Positions 16,848 through 24,673 of a stretch of 35,268 bases of DNA are shown here, in pieces. The notes below the pieces were generated by a model. It had not been told where the DNA came from. It made no database searches and worked only from the letters and a program-made list of their open reading frames with translations. Source of the DNA: Leptospira chreensis (GTDB taxonomy: Bacteria > Spirochaetota > Leptospiria > Leptospirales > Leptospiraceae); the NCBI RefSeq assembly GCF_016919165.1, contig NZ_JAFFPS010000072.1, positions 1 through 35,268 of the forward strand. The letters are read 5' to 3'. How positions within the stretch are numbered: the first letter of the stretch is position 1; each line of letters starts with the position of its first letter. A program made the translations under genes and the position numbers.

Positions 16848-18400
16848 GAAAGTTTTTCTTATTTTCTCTTTTCTTTGTTCTGTTCTTTTTCTTCGCATTG
16901 GCTTCCCAATCCATCGTCAGTGTTAAGTTACAAGAACTGCGATTTGGAATCTTAAGAGACCAATTGATGAACTATCAACTTTCTTCCCAAACATTACGGG
17001 AAAGGCTGAAACAGATGTTTCTTTCCAAAGATGATTATATGTCTGAGGTAAAGGTAAACATTCTGGAATCGGGGATTATGAACTCCGAAACAGAAGGTTT
17101 GGATTTAAAAATGGGTTGGCAAGACCGATTTGGACTCTATGTCATTAATGGCGTTCGATTTTTGAATTTCAAACCGGCACTGGAACTAGAAGAACAACAA
17201 AATACCATCATTCGATTGCAGTTTGCCTTTTATATGGAAAGGACAAGAAAGTATCCGATTGCTTCCAAAAAATACCAGGAACTAGAAGATTCCATTACTT
17301 CTTCCCTTTCTGATGAAATGGCCTTCACTCTCCTTCACCATGGGTATTGTTTGGTGATGATGGGGGAAAGAGAGAAGGCCTTTGTCAAACTTACCAAAGC
17401 CATTGATTTATTTCCAGGCAGTCATTACGCCGAAAATGCGGGCCTCCTCATCAGTTTTTTAGAAGAAGGGGAAAGGAAAAAAGAAGAATTAAAAACCAAA
17501 AAGAAATCTCCAGAGGAGTTAGCATATTCTCTCTTTCAAAGTGGGGATTATGAAGAAACTCTAAAGACCTTAGAGAACCTTCCTGTTCTAACCAAAGACC
17601 AGTCTTATATCAAAGCTCGTGCGATGGAAGAACTTGGCAAAACGTCCAATGCAGTTAAGGAATACATCCAACTCGTTAAACAAAAACAAAACAAAGAAGT
17701 TGCGATTCGCGCCAACAGACGTTTGTTACTGATTGGAAATTTTTATCAAGAGAACAAATCCCTTGTGGCTTTTTCTAAAGAGGAAGCAAATAAACTCGGA
17801 GACACTAAGGCTGCCGAAAATATCGAAGAAGGAAAAAGTTTAGTTTTAAAACCTGTCATCATTGAAAAGGTTCTCAAAGCCGAAACATCGACCAATCTCT
17901 CTGCCGAAGAAACCAAAGAACTCAATCAAATCAAAGAAAACATTCGCGAATCCTTAGAAGATTCCAAAGTAGAAACATCGAAACTGGCTGCCGTAGTTTC
18001 AGAAGAGAAAATTCCTCTCATTCCTGAAAACCCACCTGAGTTAGTCACTAAAACTACAGAAATCACACCTCCTGTGGTTGTAAAAAAACAAACACCGCAA
18101 GTTCCCTTGAAACTTAAAGTTAAGTTACGCGATGGCAGAGAAGTGGTTTGTGATGAAGTGCGGATCGAAGGAAACCTAGCAACCTTACAGCTCGGATCTT
18201 TTGGTCTCAACCTTCCATATGATTTGGTGGTTTCCGTACAGACTTCCGGGGAGAAGGGAAGTTCCGTCAAACTCGTGACAGGTTCTGGGGTGGAAGGAGA
18301 GTCAAGCCGTTGGATTCAAAATAGTTATGGAGACTGGACGAAACCAAAATCTACAGACGAGCCGGTGGTGCGGGGAGAGGTGAAATCCTTCCGGCTCTAA
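16844..18400 (+). CDS. Exported TPR-type protein with C-terminal Sm-like segment
   Basis: The 518-aa product starts with a basic, strongly hydrophobic N-terminus (about 1-22) that is a signal peptide or anchor. Helical repeats of TPR type follow, for example residues about 120-210 with an ALxLxPxxxxA-like spacing (AIDLFPGSHYAENA) and about 225-290. A Glu/Lys/Pro-rich linker (about 340-420) leads to LKVKLRDGREVVCDEV, which resembles the small strand motif in the exported protein on the other side of the phosphatase gene. It overlaps the phosphatase gene by four bases (ATGA), so they are co-translated. It may present or sense an envelope signal for the phosphatase; that is inference. Confidence 0.8.
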   Translation: MRKFFLFSLFFVLFFFFALASQSIVSVKLQELRFGILRDQLMNYQLSSQTLRERLKQMFLSKDDYMSEVKVNILESGIMNSETEGLDLKMGWQDRFGLYVINGVRFLNFKPALELEEQQNTIIRLQFAFYMERTRKYPIASKKYQELEDSITSSLSDEMAFTLLHHGYCLVMMGEREKAFVKLTKAIDLFPGSHYAENAGLLISFLEEGERKKEELKTKKKSPEELAYSLFQSGDYEETLKTLENLPVLTKDQSYIKARAMEELGKTSNAVKEYIQLVKQKQNKEVAIRANRRLLLIGNFYQENKSLVAFSKEEANKLGDTKAAENIEEGKSLVLKPVIIEKVLKAETSTNLSAEETKELNQIKENIRESLEDSKVETSKLAAVVSEEKIPLIPENPPELVTKTTEITPPVVVKKQTPQVPLKLKVKLRDGREVVCDEVRIEGNLATLQLGSFGLNLPYDLVVSVQTSGEKGSSVKLVTGSGVEGESSRWIQNSYGDWTKPKSTDEPVVRGEVKSFRL

Positions 18401-18424
18401 GGGAAACGAGAAAGGTGAGGTGAG

Positions 18425-18748
18425 TTACGGAAGTTCCGCTTCTCCTCCGAGAATCGTAAAAAATTTGTCCAAACTGGACAGCTTTAAAATGACCATAACA
18501 TCCTGACTCACATTGAGAAGGAAAAACTGACCCTCTTCTGATTTGAGTTTCTTTTGGAGGTTGGCAAGAAGAGCAATTCCAGAGGAATCTAATAGTTTGA
18601 TATTCACCATATCAATTGCTACAGATTCAGCCCCGTCATCGATGATTTTGTGGAGTTCTTTTTTAAGTGCGGGTGCAGAATAAATATCGAGGGAACCCTC
18701 TAGAGTAACAACTGTATGATTTTTAACTTGTTTTGTTGTGAAATTCAT
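18425..18748 (-). CDS. STAS-domain anti-sigma factor antagonist (SpoIIAA/RsbV-like)
   Basis: I place the start at the ATG at 18748, giving 107 aa, because AGGAAG lies 4 bases upstream and the product then begins just before the first STAS strand. The open frame continues 14 codons further upstream. The domain shows TLEGSLDIYSAPALKKEL and the switch segment LLDSSGIALL, where S56 of DSSG matches the serine phosphorylated in SpoIIAA. Such proteins bind an anti-sigma kinase when unphosphorylated and so free a sigma factor or other partner. The SpoIIE-type phosphatase nearby is a likely activator. No anti-sigma kinase is seen in the window. Its stop lies 24 bases from the convergent TPR gene stop. 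Confidence 0.93.
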   Translation of the reverse strand: MNFTTKQVKNHTVVTLEGSLDIYSAPALKKELHKIIDDGAESVAIDMVNIKLLDSSGIALLANLQKKLKSEEGQFFLLNVSQDVMVILKLSSLDKFFTILGGEAELP

Positions 18749-18856
18749 TGAACTTCCTACTGGCACGTATACAATCTGTTTACTTGCCAATTTTGTAAAG
18801 AATTTTTGTAGAAACTGATCCTTTGTATCGATCTGCCATTTTCACTAGAAAAAACC

Positions 18857-19036
18857 CTAGGTTTGAAGCCTTTTTAAAACCAAGGTGATGGCTTGGTTGA
18901 ATCCATCGTAACCACCTTTGTCGTAATCATTGAGTTCTTTATAATCCAAATCGCTCATGTCTAGGAGTAATTTCCGTAACTCATGCTCTAAATATTCTTT
19001 TTTGATATAGCTCGTTTCGAATGTCTTAGGATGCAC
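18857..19036 (-). CDS. Small 59-aa acidic protein, unrecognised
   Basis: The 354-base gap between the STAS gene and the EAL gene contains a short - strand frame, GTG at 19036 to TAG at 18857-18859. The product begins (M)HPKTFETSYIKKEYLEHE and ends ITLVLKRLQT. It looks coding: a charged amphipathic helix (about 12-30), an acidic Asp/Tyr/Gly turn (DLDYKELNDYDKGGYDGF) and a final hydrophobic helix. Codon choice resembles the neighbours. The open frame extends upstream to a TAG just inside the dyad at 19050-19070, and no clear ribosome binding site precedes the GTG, so the start is uncertain. It could be co-transcribed with the STAS gene 108 bases downstream. I know no function. Confidence 0.5.
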   Translation of the reverse strand: MHPKTFETSYIKKEYLEHELRKLLLDMSDLDYKELNDYDKGGYDGFNQAITLVLKRLQT

Positions 19037-19049
19037 GTTGTCAATCGGA

Positions 19050-19070
19050 CGAAATTTCTAAAGAATTTCG
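19050..19070. promoter_or_regulatory. Inverted repeat in divergent gap, possible operator
   Basis: CGAAATT and AATTTCG form a perfect 7-base inverted repeat with a 7-base spacer (TCTAAAG). It lies between the 59-aa gene (-) and the EAL-domain gene (+). A T-run follows (19075-19080) on the + strand, so a hairpin terminator reading rightward is formally possible, but no + gene lies just upstream. An operator is more likely. The rest of the gap to 19144 shows nothing I can name. Confidence 0.3.
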
Positions 19071-19144
19071 AATCTTTTTTAGGTTGAGATTTCAGGAAAA
19101 ATACGAATCCTTAGTGGGAGAGAAAGCCGGTCTCGGCAAAAACC

Positions 19145-21256
19145 ATGGGAAGTCCAATCAGCGTTCTAATACTAGAAAACGATTCTAACAGCGTATTTGA
19201 TCTTGTCAGAGAAATGAAGGCCAATGGCCTAAGTCCTCTTTACCGAGTTGTTGAATCATTCCAATCATGGGAAGCCACCGTCCACGAAGAGGATTGGGAT
19301 GCTATCATTTGTAGCACAAGGGAACCCTTTCATTCGGAAATTCCCGTTTATTTACAATATCTAAACGATAAAAAACTGGATATCCCTGTGATTTTAATCA
19401 GTGATTTCGAGGATTTCGCGAAAAACTTGAGTTATATGAAGTCCGGTGTCAATGACATCATTGAACGAAAACATCTAGTTCGTTTAACAGAGGTTTTGGA
19501 AAGAGAAAGAAGAGAACTTGTATACAGAAAGGAAAAAAATACAACAGAGAGCTTTTTATACCAATCCTTAAAAGAAATCCAACTCCAAAAGTTTGCTTTG
19601 GACCAAGCCAATATTGTCTCTATCACAGATGCGAACGGCATCATTACTTATGTGAATGATGCTTTTTCCAAAGTAACCGGTTATAGTGTTTCTGAACTGA
19701 TTGGCCAAAATCATAGAATCATGAAGTCCACCGACAAAACCAAAGAGGATTGGACCAAAATTTGGGAGATCATTCAAAAAGGAAAGGTTTGGCGTGGAGA
19801 GATCCGAAATATCAAAAAAGATGGGAGTGATTACTGGGCGGATACCACCATTGTTCCCTTTACGGGACAAGACAAATCAGTTTTTCAATACATTGCCATC
19901 CACCATGATATTACTGATAGAAAACTCGCTGAACAACAATTAACACACGATGCTTTTTATGACAACCTAACAGGGCTCCCCAACAGGGCACTTTTTCTTG
20001 CAAGGATTGAACAAAAAATATTTTCCTACAATGCTAAAAATGTAGGTTATCCCATTTTATTTTGTATCAACATTGATAACTTCAAACGAATCAATCATTC
20101 TTTAGGAAACGACGCCGGAGACCAGGTCCTTGTTATTTTTTCAGAAAGACTAAAAACATTTTCCGATTCTGAAGCCATCATTACAAGGCTAGGTGCCGAC
20201 AACTTTGCCATTTTACTCTCGCATATTCTTTCCATTGATGAAGCCGTAAACTATGTGAATCGACTTTTAGAAAGATTGGGAGATCCCATTCCTATCGGTG
20301 GATATGAAATTTATTTAACAGCTTCTTCAGGAATTTCCGGATTTGGTCTTGGAGGAAAAGAAGCCGATGTACTTTTACGAAATGCAGAGATTGCCATGTT
20401 CCATGCCAAATCCCAAAAAGTGGGAACTGTTTCTGTTTTCAACCAGGCCATGCAGGAGAAAATCCATTTCCAATTAGAGATCCAAAATGATTTAAAAAAG
20501 GCCTTATTACAAAAGGAAATATTTGTCTATTACCAACCCATACTAGATATCAAAGAAAATAAAATCGGACATTGGGAAGCACTCGTTCGTTGGCGCCACC
20601 CACAAAGGGGGATGGTGTCTCCCGGAGAATTCATTCCTCTTGCCGAAGACTCAGGCCTTATCGTTTCGATTACCAAATTTGTTTTGGAACAGGCAGCCGA
20701 TGTAATCGAAGAAGTCCAACTCAAACAAGGCCTACCAATATCCATTGCCGTCAACCTAAGTCCCCAAGTATTTTTTGATCAAAATATCTTTCATTGGATT
20801 GTGGATCTCCACAACCGCAGAGGGATTCCTTATACTTCCTTGCAAGTTGAGATTACAGAAAGTTTGGCGATGAAAAATCTATCGGAAACGGTACCGATTC
20901 TTTCCAATTTAATCGATATTGGTGTGAAGGTGGCTCTCGATGACTTTGGAACCGGATTTTCTTCTCTTTCTTATTTAGAAAAGTTGCCATTATCCATTTT
21001 AAAAATTGATAAATCTTTTTTAAACAATGTGGAAGAGGGATCCAAAGAAAGTTTTTTACTCGTATCCATTATCAATATGGCGCATGATCTGGGTTATTCG
21101 GTAGTTGCTGAAGGAGTTGAAGAGTTAGAACAATTGGAACTACTCAAATCCTACGAATGCGATCAAATCCAAGGGTATTGGTTGTCCAAACCCATTGGAA
21201 GTGAAGACGTTGTACCTTTCATTCATCAATTCTATTCTAAACAGGACAAAACATGA
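19145..21256 (+). CDS. Pseudo-receiver/PAS/degenerate GGDEF/EAL c-di-GMP phosphodiesterase
   Basis: Four modules are visible in this 703-aa protein. An N-terminal receiver-like domain (about 1-125) lacks the phosphoacceptor Asp; the site reads DAIICSTREP. A PAS domain (about 148-262) contains ITDANGIITYVNDAF and KKDGSDYW. The GGDEF domain (about 268-430) has GADNF (350-354) as its active-site motif, so cyclase activity is unlikely. The EAL domain (about 445-700) keeps EAL (478-480), VNLSP, EITES, DDFGTG (599-604), the LKIDKSF lysine (620), VAEGVE and QGYWLSKP. It should therefore hydrolyse c-di-GMP, with the upstream domains regulating it. It overlaps the next gene by four bases (ATGA). No membrane segment is seen. 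Confidence 0.93.
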   Translation: MGSPISVLILENDSNSVFDLVREMKANGLSPLYRVVESFQSWEATVHEEDWDAIICSTREPFHSEIPVYLQYLNDKKLDIPVILISDFEDFAKNLSYMKSGVNDIIERKHLVRLTEVLERERRELVYRKEKNTTESFLYQSLKEIQLQKFALDQANIVSITDANGIITYVNDAFSKVTGYSVSELIGQNHRIMKSTDKTKEDWTKIWEIIQKGKVWRGEIRNIKKDGSDYWADTTIVPFTGQDKSVFQYIAIHHDITDRKLAEQQLTHDAFYDNLTGLPNRALFLARIEQKIFSYNAKNVGYPILFCINIDNFKRINHSLGNDAGDQVLVIFSERLKTFSDSEAIITRLGADNFAILLSHILSIDEAVNYVNRLLERLGDPIPIGGYEIYLTASSGISGFGLGGKEADVLLRNAEIAMFHAKSQKVGTVSVFNQAMQEKIHFQLEIQNDLKKALLQKEIFVYYQPILDIKENKIGHWEALVRWRHPQRGMVSPGEFIPLAEDSGLIVSITKFVLEQAADVIEEVQLKQGLPISIAVNLSPQVFFDQNIFHWIVDLHNRRGIPYTSLQVEITESLAMKNLSETVPILSNLIDIGVKVALDDFGTGFSSLSYLEKLPLSILKIDKSFLNNVEEGSKESFLLVSIINMAHDLGYSVVAEGVEELEQLELLKSYECDQIQGYWLSKPIGSEDVVPFIHQFYSKQDKT

Positions 21257-22029
21257 TTCGAATTTTTCATTTTTTTTCAGTGGTTCTTTTTTTACTCCAA
21301 TGCAGTACCTCTCCCACTGGCAGAAGACAAATCATTCTCGTAAAAGACGCAGAGATGAATGAGATGGGGAACACGGCATTTTCCGAATTAAAAACAAAAA
21401 CACCAACTGATTCTAGTTCCTCGGCAAATTCCTATGTGAACTGTATTGTGTCGGCACAACTTGCCGTTACTTCGGATACTACGGGAGTCGAATCCTGGGA
21501 AGTGGTTGTATTTAGAGACAATACTCCGAATGCTTTTGCACTCCCCGGCGGAAAAATTGGAGTGCACGCAGGAATGTTCTCTGTGGCCAAAAACAAAGAC
21601 CAACTAGCAGCTGTCATCGGACACGAAATAGGACATGTGATTGCTCGTCATGGAAATGAACGAGTTTCTCAAAACCAATTGGCAGGTGGTTCCGTAAAAA
21701 TCTTAGAAAGCCTAGGAAAACCGGCGGTTGCTGGAGCTCTTGGTATGGGTGCAAAATTTGGAATTCTATTACCGTTTTCCAGAGAACATGAATCGGAAGC
21801 GGATTTGATTGGACTCGAACTGATGGCAAAGTCTGGATTTGATCCTAGAGAGAGTGTGACTCTTTGGCAAAATATGAGTGCTCTCGGGGGAAGTAAACCA
21901 AATGAATTGTTATCAACTCATCCCTCTGATGCAACACGGATGAAAAACTTAAATGCCGCGATGGCAAATGCTTTGGTATTATTTGAAGCAGCTAAGGCAG
22001 GAGGAAAACGTCCCAACTGCCATCTGTAA
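21253..22029 (+). CDS. M48-family metalloprotease, lipoprotein
   Basis: The 258-aa protein begins with a hydrophobic signal and the lipobox LLQC (C17), so it should be lipidated and face the periplasm. The M48 zinc site HEIGH is at residues 124-128, with the third ligand in HESEADLIGLELM (about E181). AFALPGGKIGVHAGM before it is typical of the family. Relatives such as LoiP and BepA work in outer-membrane protein quality control. The start overlaps the EAL gene stop (ATGA), an unusual pairing of c-di-GMP turnover with an envelope protease. The catalytic residues are intact. Confidence 0.93.
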   Translation: MIRIFHFFSVVLFLLQCSTSPTGRRQIILVKDAEMNEMGNTAFSELKTKTPTDSSSSANSYVNCIVSAQLAVTSDTTGVESWEVVVFRDNTPNAFALPGGKIGVHAGMFSVAKNKDQLAAVIGHEIGHVIARHGNERVSQNQLAGGSVKILESLGKPAVAGALGMGAKFGILLPFSREHESEADLIGLELMAKSGFDPRESVTLWQNMSALGGSKPNELLSTHPSDATRMKNLNAAMANALVLFEAAKAGGKRPNCHL

Positions 22030-22037
22030 GGTGATCT

Positions 22038-22574
22038 TTATTCGCAGAGAAGTTTTCTTCCTGCGATTTTACAATTTCTGGCCTTACCATCATCGGTGAG
22101 AACACCAATTCCTTCTTGACCATCGGAAGTGAAATCACCGGAAACAGACTTACCATCTTTGAAACTGTAAGTTCCTTTTCCATTGATTTGTCCGTTTAGA
22201 AATTCTCCCACGTATTTGTCCCCGTTTTTGAAATTGTATTCTCCCGGGCCTTGTTTTTTATCTTCTGCGTATGTTCCATTAAACTTCTCACCATCGGTGT
22301 AGAGAAAATTTCCCGCACCTTCACGTAAGTCATTCTTAAAAGAACCAGTATAGATGTCACCGTTGTCATAGACATACTTGCCTGTTCCATTCACACAGTT
22401 TCCTTCGATACAACCAAACTTCTTCCCACCTTTTTCTGGATCTTCCAAATTGGCATTTCGTGAATTTGATTTTGTATCTTGGTTGGATGAATCAACATCT
22501 TTTGTGTCCTGCGATGCACAAGTAAGGAGCATTGGCAAAAGGAATAGGCCACAAATGCGAAAGGATAATTTCAT
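22038..22574 (-). CDS. MORN-repeat lipoprotein
   Basis: The 178-aa product has a signal peptide with lipobox LLTC (C19), then a polar Asp/Asn/Ser linker (about 22-50). Four consecutive MORN-like repeats follow (about 60-152), recognisable from GxGxYxYxxGDxYxGxF-type spacing, for example NGTGKYVYDNGDIYTGSF. Two cysteines (about C55 and C60) precede the repeats and two lie near the C-terminus, so disulfides are possible. MORN repeats form elongated beta structures used in binding. It converges with the M48 gene, the stops being 9 bases apart, so both products are probably envelope lipoproteins processed by LspA. The function is unknown. Confidence 0.88.
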   Translation of the reverse strand: MKLSFRICGLFLLPMLLTCASQDTKDVDSSNQDTKSNSRNANLEDPEKGGKKFGCIEGNCVNGTGKYVYDNGDIYTGSFKNDLREGAGNFLYTDGEKFNGTYAEDKKQGPGEYNFKNGDKYVGEFLNGQINGKGTYSFKDGKSVSGDFTSDGQEGIGVLTDDGKARNCKIAGRKLLCE

Positions 22575-22620
22575 ACGTCCCCCAAATCTGAACCCATCGT
22601 AGAGGATGATTTTTCAGAAA

Positions 22621-24615
22621 TCAATTCAAAAAGTATTTTTGGATGTCTTGAAACCGGTCGTTTTTAGTGGACGTGTCGGGAATCGCTTGCGTGTTTTCAG
22701 TAAGGTCGGGAAGGACATCTTCCACAAGGTCTTTTAGGTTTGGTAAATCTACCAAAAATCGGCTTACGGTCGTTAATCTATTTTTATCAGAAAAAACAGG
22801 AGAGGTTAGAAACAAACCCTGTTTGGCTCTCGTGATCGCCACATAAAACAAGCGACGTTCCTCTTCTAGATCTTGGACCGTTTTGATTCGGGAACTGGGT
22901 AAACTTCCTTCTACCACTTGCATGGTAAAGACATACTTCCATTCCAATCCCTTCGCGGAGTGAATGGTGGATAGAGTTAAAAATTCATCTTCTTCCTTGT
23001 CCGGTGGGTTTGTATCCGTTCTTTCTGTGGGATCGAGCGTAAGGTTTGCTAAATAGTCAGAAAGATTCGGGGAAGATTTGGCTAAAATCTTAAATGACTC
23101 CAGATCTTGTTTTCTTTTATCAAAGTCATCATATTCCTTTTCTAAAATGGGAAAATAATGAGAGATAACGGTTTCCACAATCGCCATACTGTTTCTCAAA
23201 CTTTTGATTTGAGATTTAAAAATCTGCATTAGATTCTGGAACGAGACCTTTGCCAAATCGGGAATTCCCAAAAAGAATGTGGGTGAGTTTTCGATCAATT
23301 CATATTGGAAGTTATGTGTTTCGAGATTTTTATAGAGAACTTGGGCATACTTCTTACCAATATTCTTTTCTAAAAGTAAAACCCGGTTCCAGGAGAGAAT
23401 GTCTTTTGGATTATCAATGATCCGCAAATAAGAAAGTAAATCTTTAACATGAGCTAAGTCCAAAAATCGTTTCCCACCGTATTTTCGAAAGGGGATTTGT
23501 TTGGCACTGAGTTTGACTTCCAAAAGATTGGAGATAAAGCCTGCGCGAAATAATACGGCGATTTCCGACAAAGAAATATTATTTTCATACAATTCCAAAA
23601 TTTGATCGGCGATCCATGTTGCTTCTTCTTCGGAAGACTCAAACTTTGTATGTTTTGGTTTGTCGTTTAAGTTTTGGATCTTCGATACTAAATGTTTTTT
23701 GTAGTTTTCTTTACTCGCATCTAAAATTGCATTCGCCAAATCCAAAACAGGTTGTGTGCTTCGATAATTCTCTGTTAGATGGATTTTTTTTGTATTCGGA
23801 AAGATTTTTGGAAAATCCAACATATTATTTACGTTGGCTCCGCGAAATCCGTAAATGCACTGGGCATCGTCACCAACCACAAGAATGTTTTGGTGAATGC
23901 TTGCGAGTAAACAAGCGATATGAGCCTGGATACGATTGGTATCTTGGTATTCATCGACTAGAATGTATTTATATTGTAATCCGACCCTTTCTCTGATGGA
24001 TTCTTCTTCCATTAAGATCTTACGAGTAAAATCCAAAAGATCATCAAAGTCTAGAGAGTTGTGTTTGAGTTTGAGTTCAGTAAATTTAGATTTAATTTCT
24101 TGGATTTCTTTTGTAAGACCGAGAAACATAGGATAGTCTTTTTGTAGGACTTTTTCCAAAGAAATCTGTAAATTGAAACACCCAGAAAAAATCTCTGCCA
24201 ATGTTTCTTTTTTGGGAAAGCGGACGTTGGATTCTTTGGAAACCACTTGGTCGCGGGCCATTCCTACAAGGCTTACGGTATCATCCTCGTCCAAAATGGT
24301 AAAATTCGAATTGAGGGAAACGGCTAAAGAATACTTTCGGAGGAACTGGTGGCAAAAGGAATGGAAGGTCCCACCTTGCACAGAAAACATTCGGGAATCG
24401 TGAAGTCCACTCGCGCGATTTAACATCTCTTTGGCTGCCCTTCTTGTGAAGGTGAGAAGGAGGAGGGAACTTGGATCCATCCCCGCCTGAACCAGGGAAG
24501 CCAATTTATGCACCAGGGTGTTTGTTTTTCCAGTCCCAGCTCCCGCAACAACTAGGATCGGGCCTGGAGGAGACAGAATGACCGAATTTTGAGCTTCGTT
24601 TAAATCCTCATTCAC
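22621..24615 (-). CDS. UvrD/Rep-family superfamily 1 DNA helicase
   Basis: The 664-aa protein carries the SF1A helicase motifs in order: Walker A AGAGTGKT (24-31), motif Ia TFTRRAAKEM (55-64), Walker B DEYQDTN (221-227), motif III GDDAQCIYGFRG, motif IV LTENYRST, motif V TIHSAKGLEW and motif VI RRLFYVAITRAK. It should be an ATP-driven 3'-5' helicase in repair or replication restart. Length is close to Rep and shorter than most UvrD/PcrA, and I cannot decide between them. The start is GTG with no evident ribosome binding site. It faces the divergent receiver-kinase gene over 58 bases. Confidence 0.94.
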   Translation of the reverse strand: MNEDLNEAQNSVILSPPGPILVVAGAGTGKTNTLVHKLASLVQAGMDPSSLLLLTFTRRAAKEMLNRASGLHDSRMFSVQGGTFHSFCHQFLRKYSLAVSLNSNFTILDEDDTVSLVGMARDQVVSKESNVRFPKKETLAEIFSGCFNLQISLEKVLQKDYPMFLGLTKEIQEIKSKFTELKLKHNSLDFDDLLDFTRKILMEEESIRERVGLQYKYILVDEYQDTNRIQAHIACLLASIHQNILVVGDDAQCIYGFRGANVNNMLDFPKIFPNTKKIHLTENYRSTQPVLDLANAILDASKENYKKHLVSKIQNLNDKPKHTKFESSEEEATWIADQILELYENNISLSEIAVLFRAGFISNLLEVKLSAKQIPFRKYGGKRFLDLAHVKDLLSYLRIIDNPKDILSWNRVLLLEKNIGKKYAQVLYKNLETHNFQYELIENSPTFFLGIPDLAKVSFQNLMQIFKSQIKSLRNSMAIVETVISHYFPILEKEYDDFDKRKQDLESFKILAKSSPNLSDYLANLTLDPTERTDTNPPDKEEDEFLTLSTIHSAKGLEWKYVFTMQVVEGSLPSSRIKTVQDLEEERRLFYVAITRAKQGLFLTSPVFSDKNRLTTVSRFLVDLPNLKDLVEDVLPDLTENTQAIPDTSTKNDRFQDIQKYFLN

Positions 24616-24643
24616 AATACAGAGATTTGGTATATGGATTCTG

Positions 24644-24672
24644 TTGACAAACTCTAATTATTCTATTTGATA
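24644..24672 (+). promoter_or_regulatory. Possible promoter of the receiver-kinase gene
   Basis: A perfect TTGACA (24644-24649) is followed after 17 bases by TTGATA (24667-24672). The -35 is good and the -10 is poor. If it is used, transcription would start at or just after the ATG at 24674, which would favour the in-frame ATG at 24695 as translation start. Confidence 0.3.
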
Positions 24673-24673
24673 G

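Noticed and set aside
18749..18790. 14-codon extension of the STAS gene
   Set aside because: AGGAAG sits directly before the internal ATG at 18748, and the extension adds nothing STAS-like.
18883..18903. AACCAAG/CTTGGTT hairpin inside the 59-aa gene
   Set aside because: It lies in coding sequence with no T-run, and is likely incidental.
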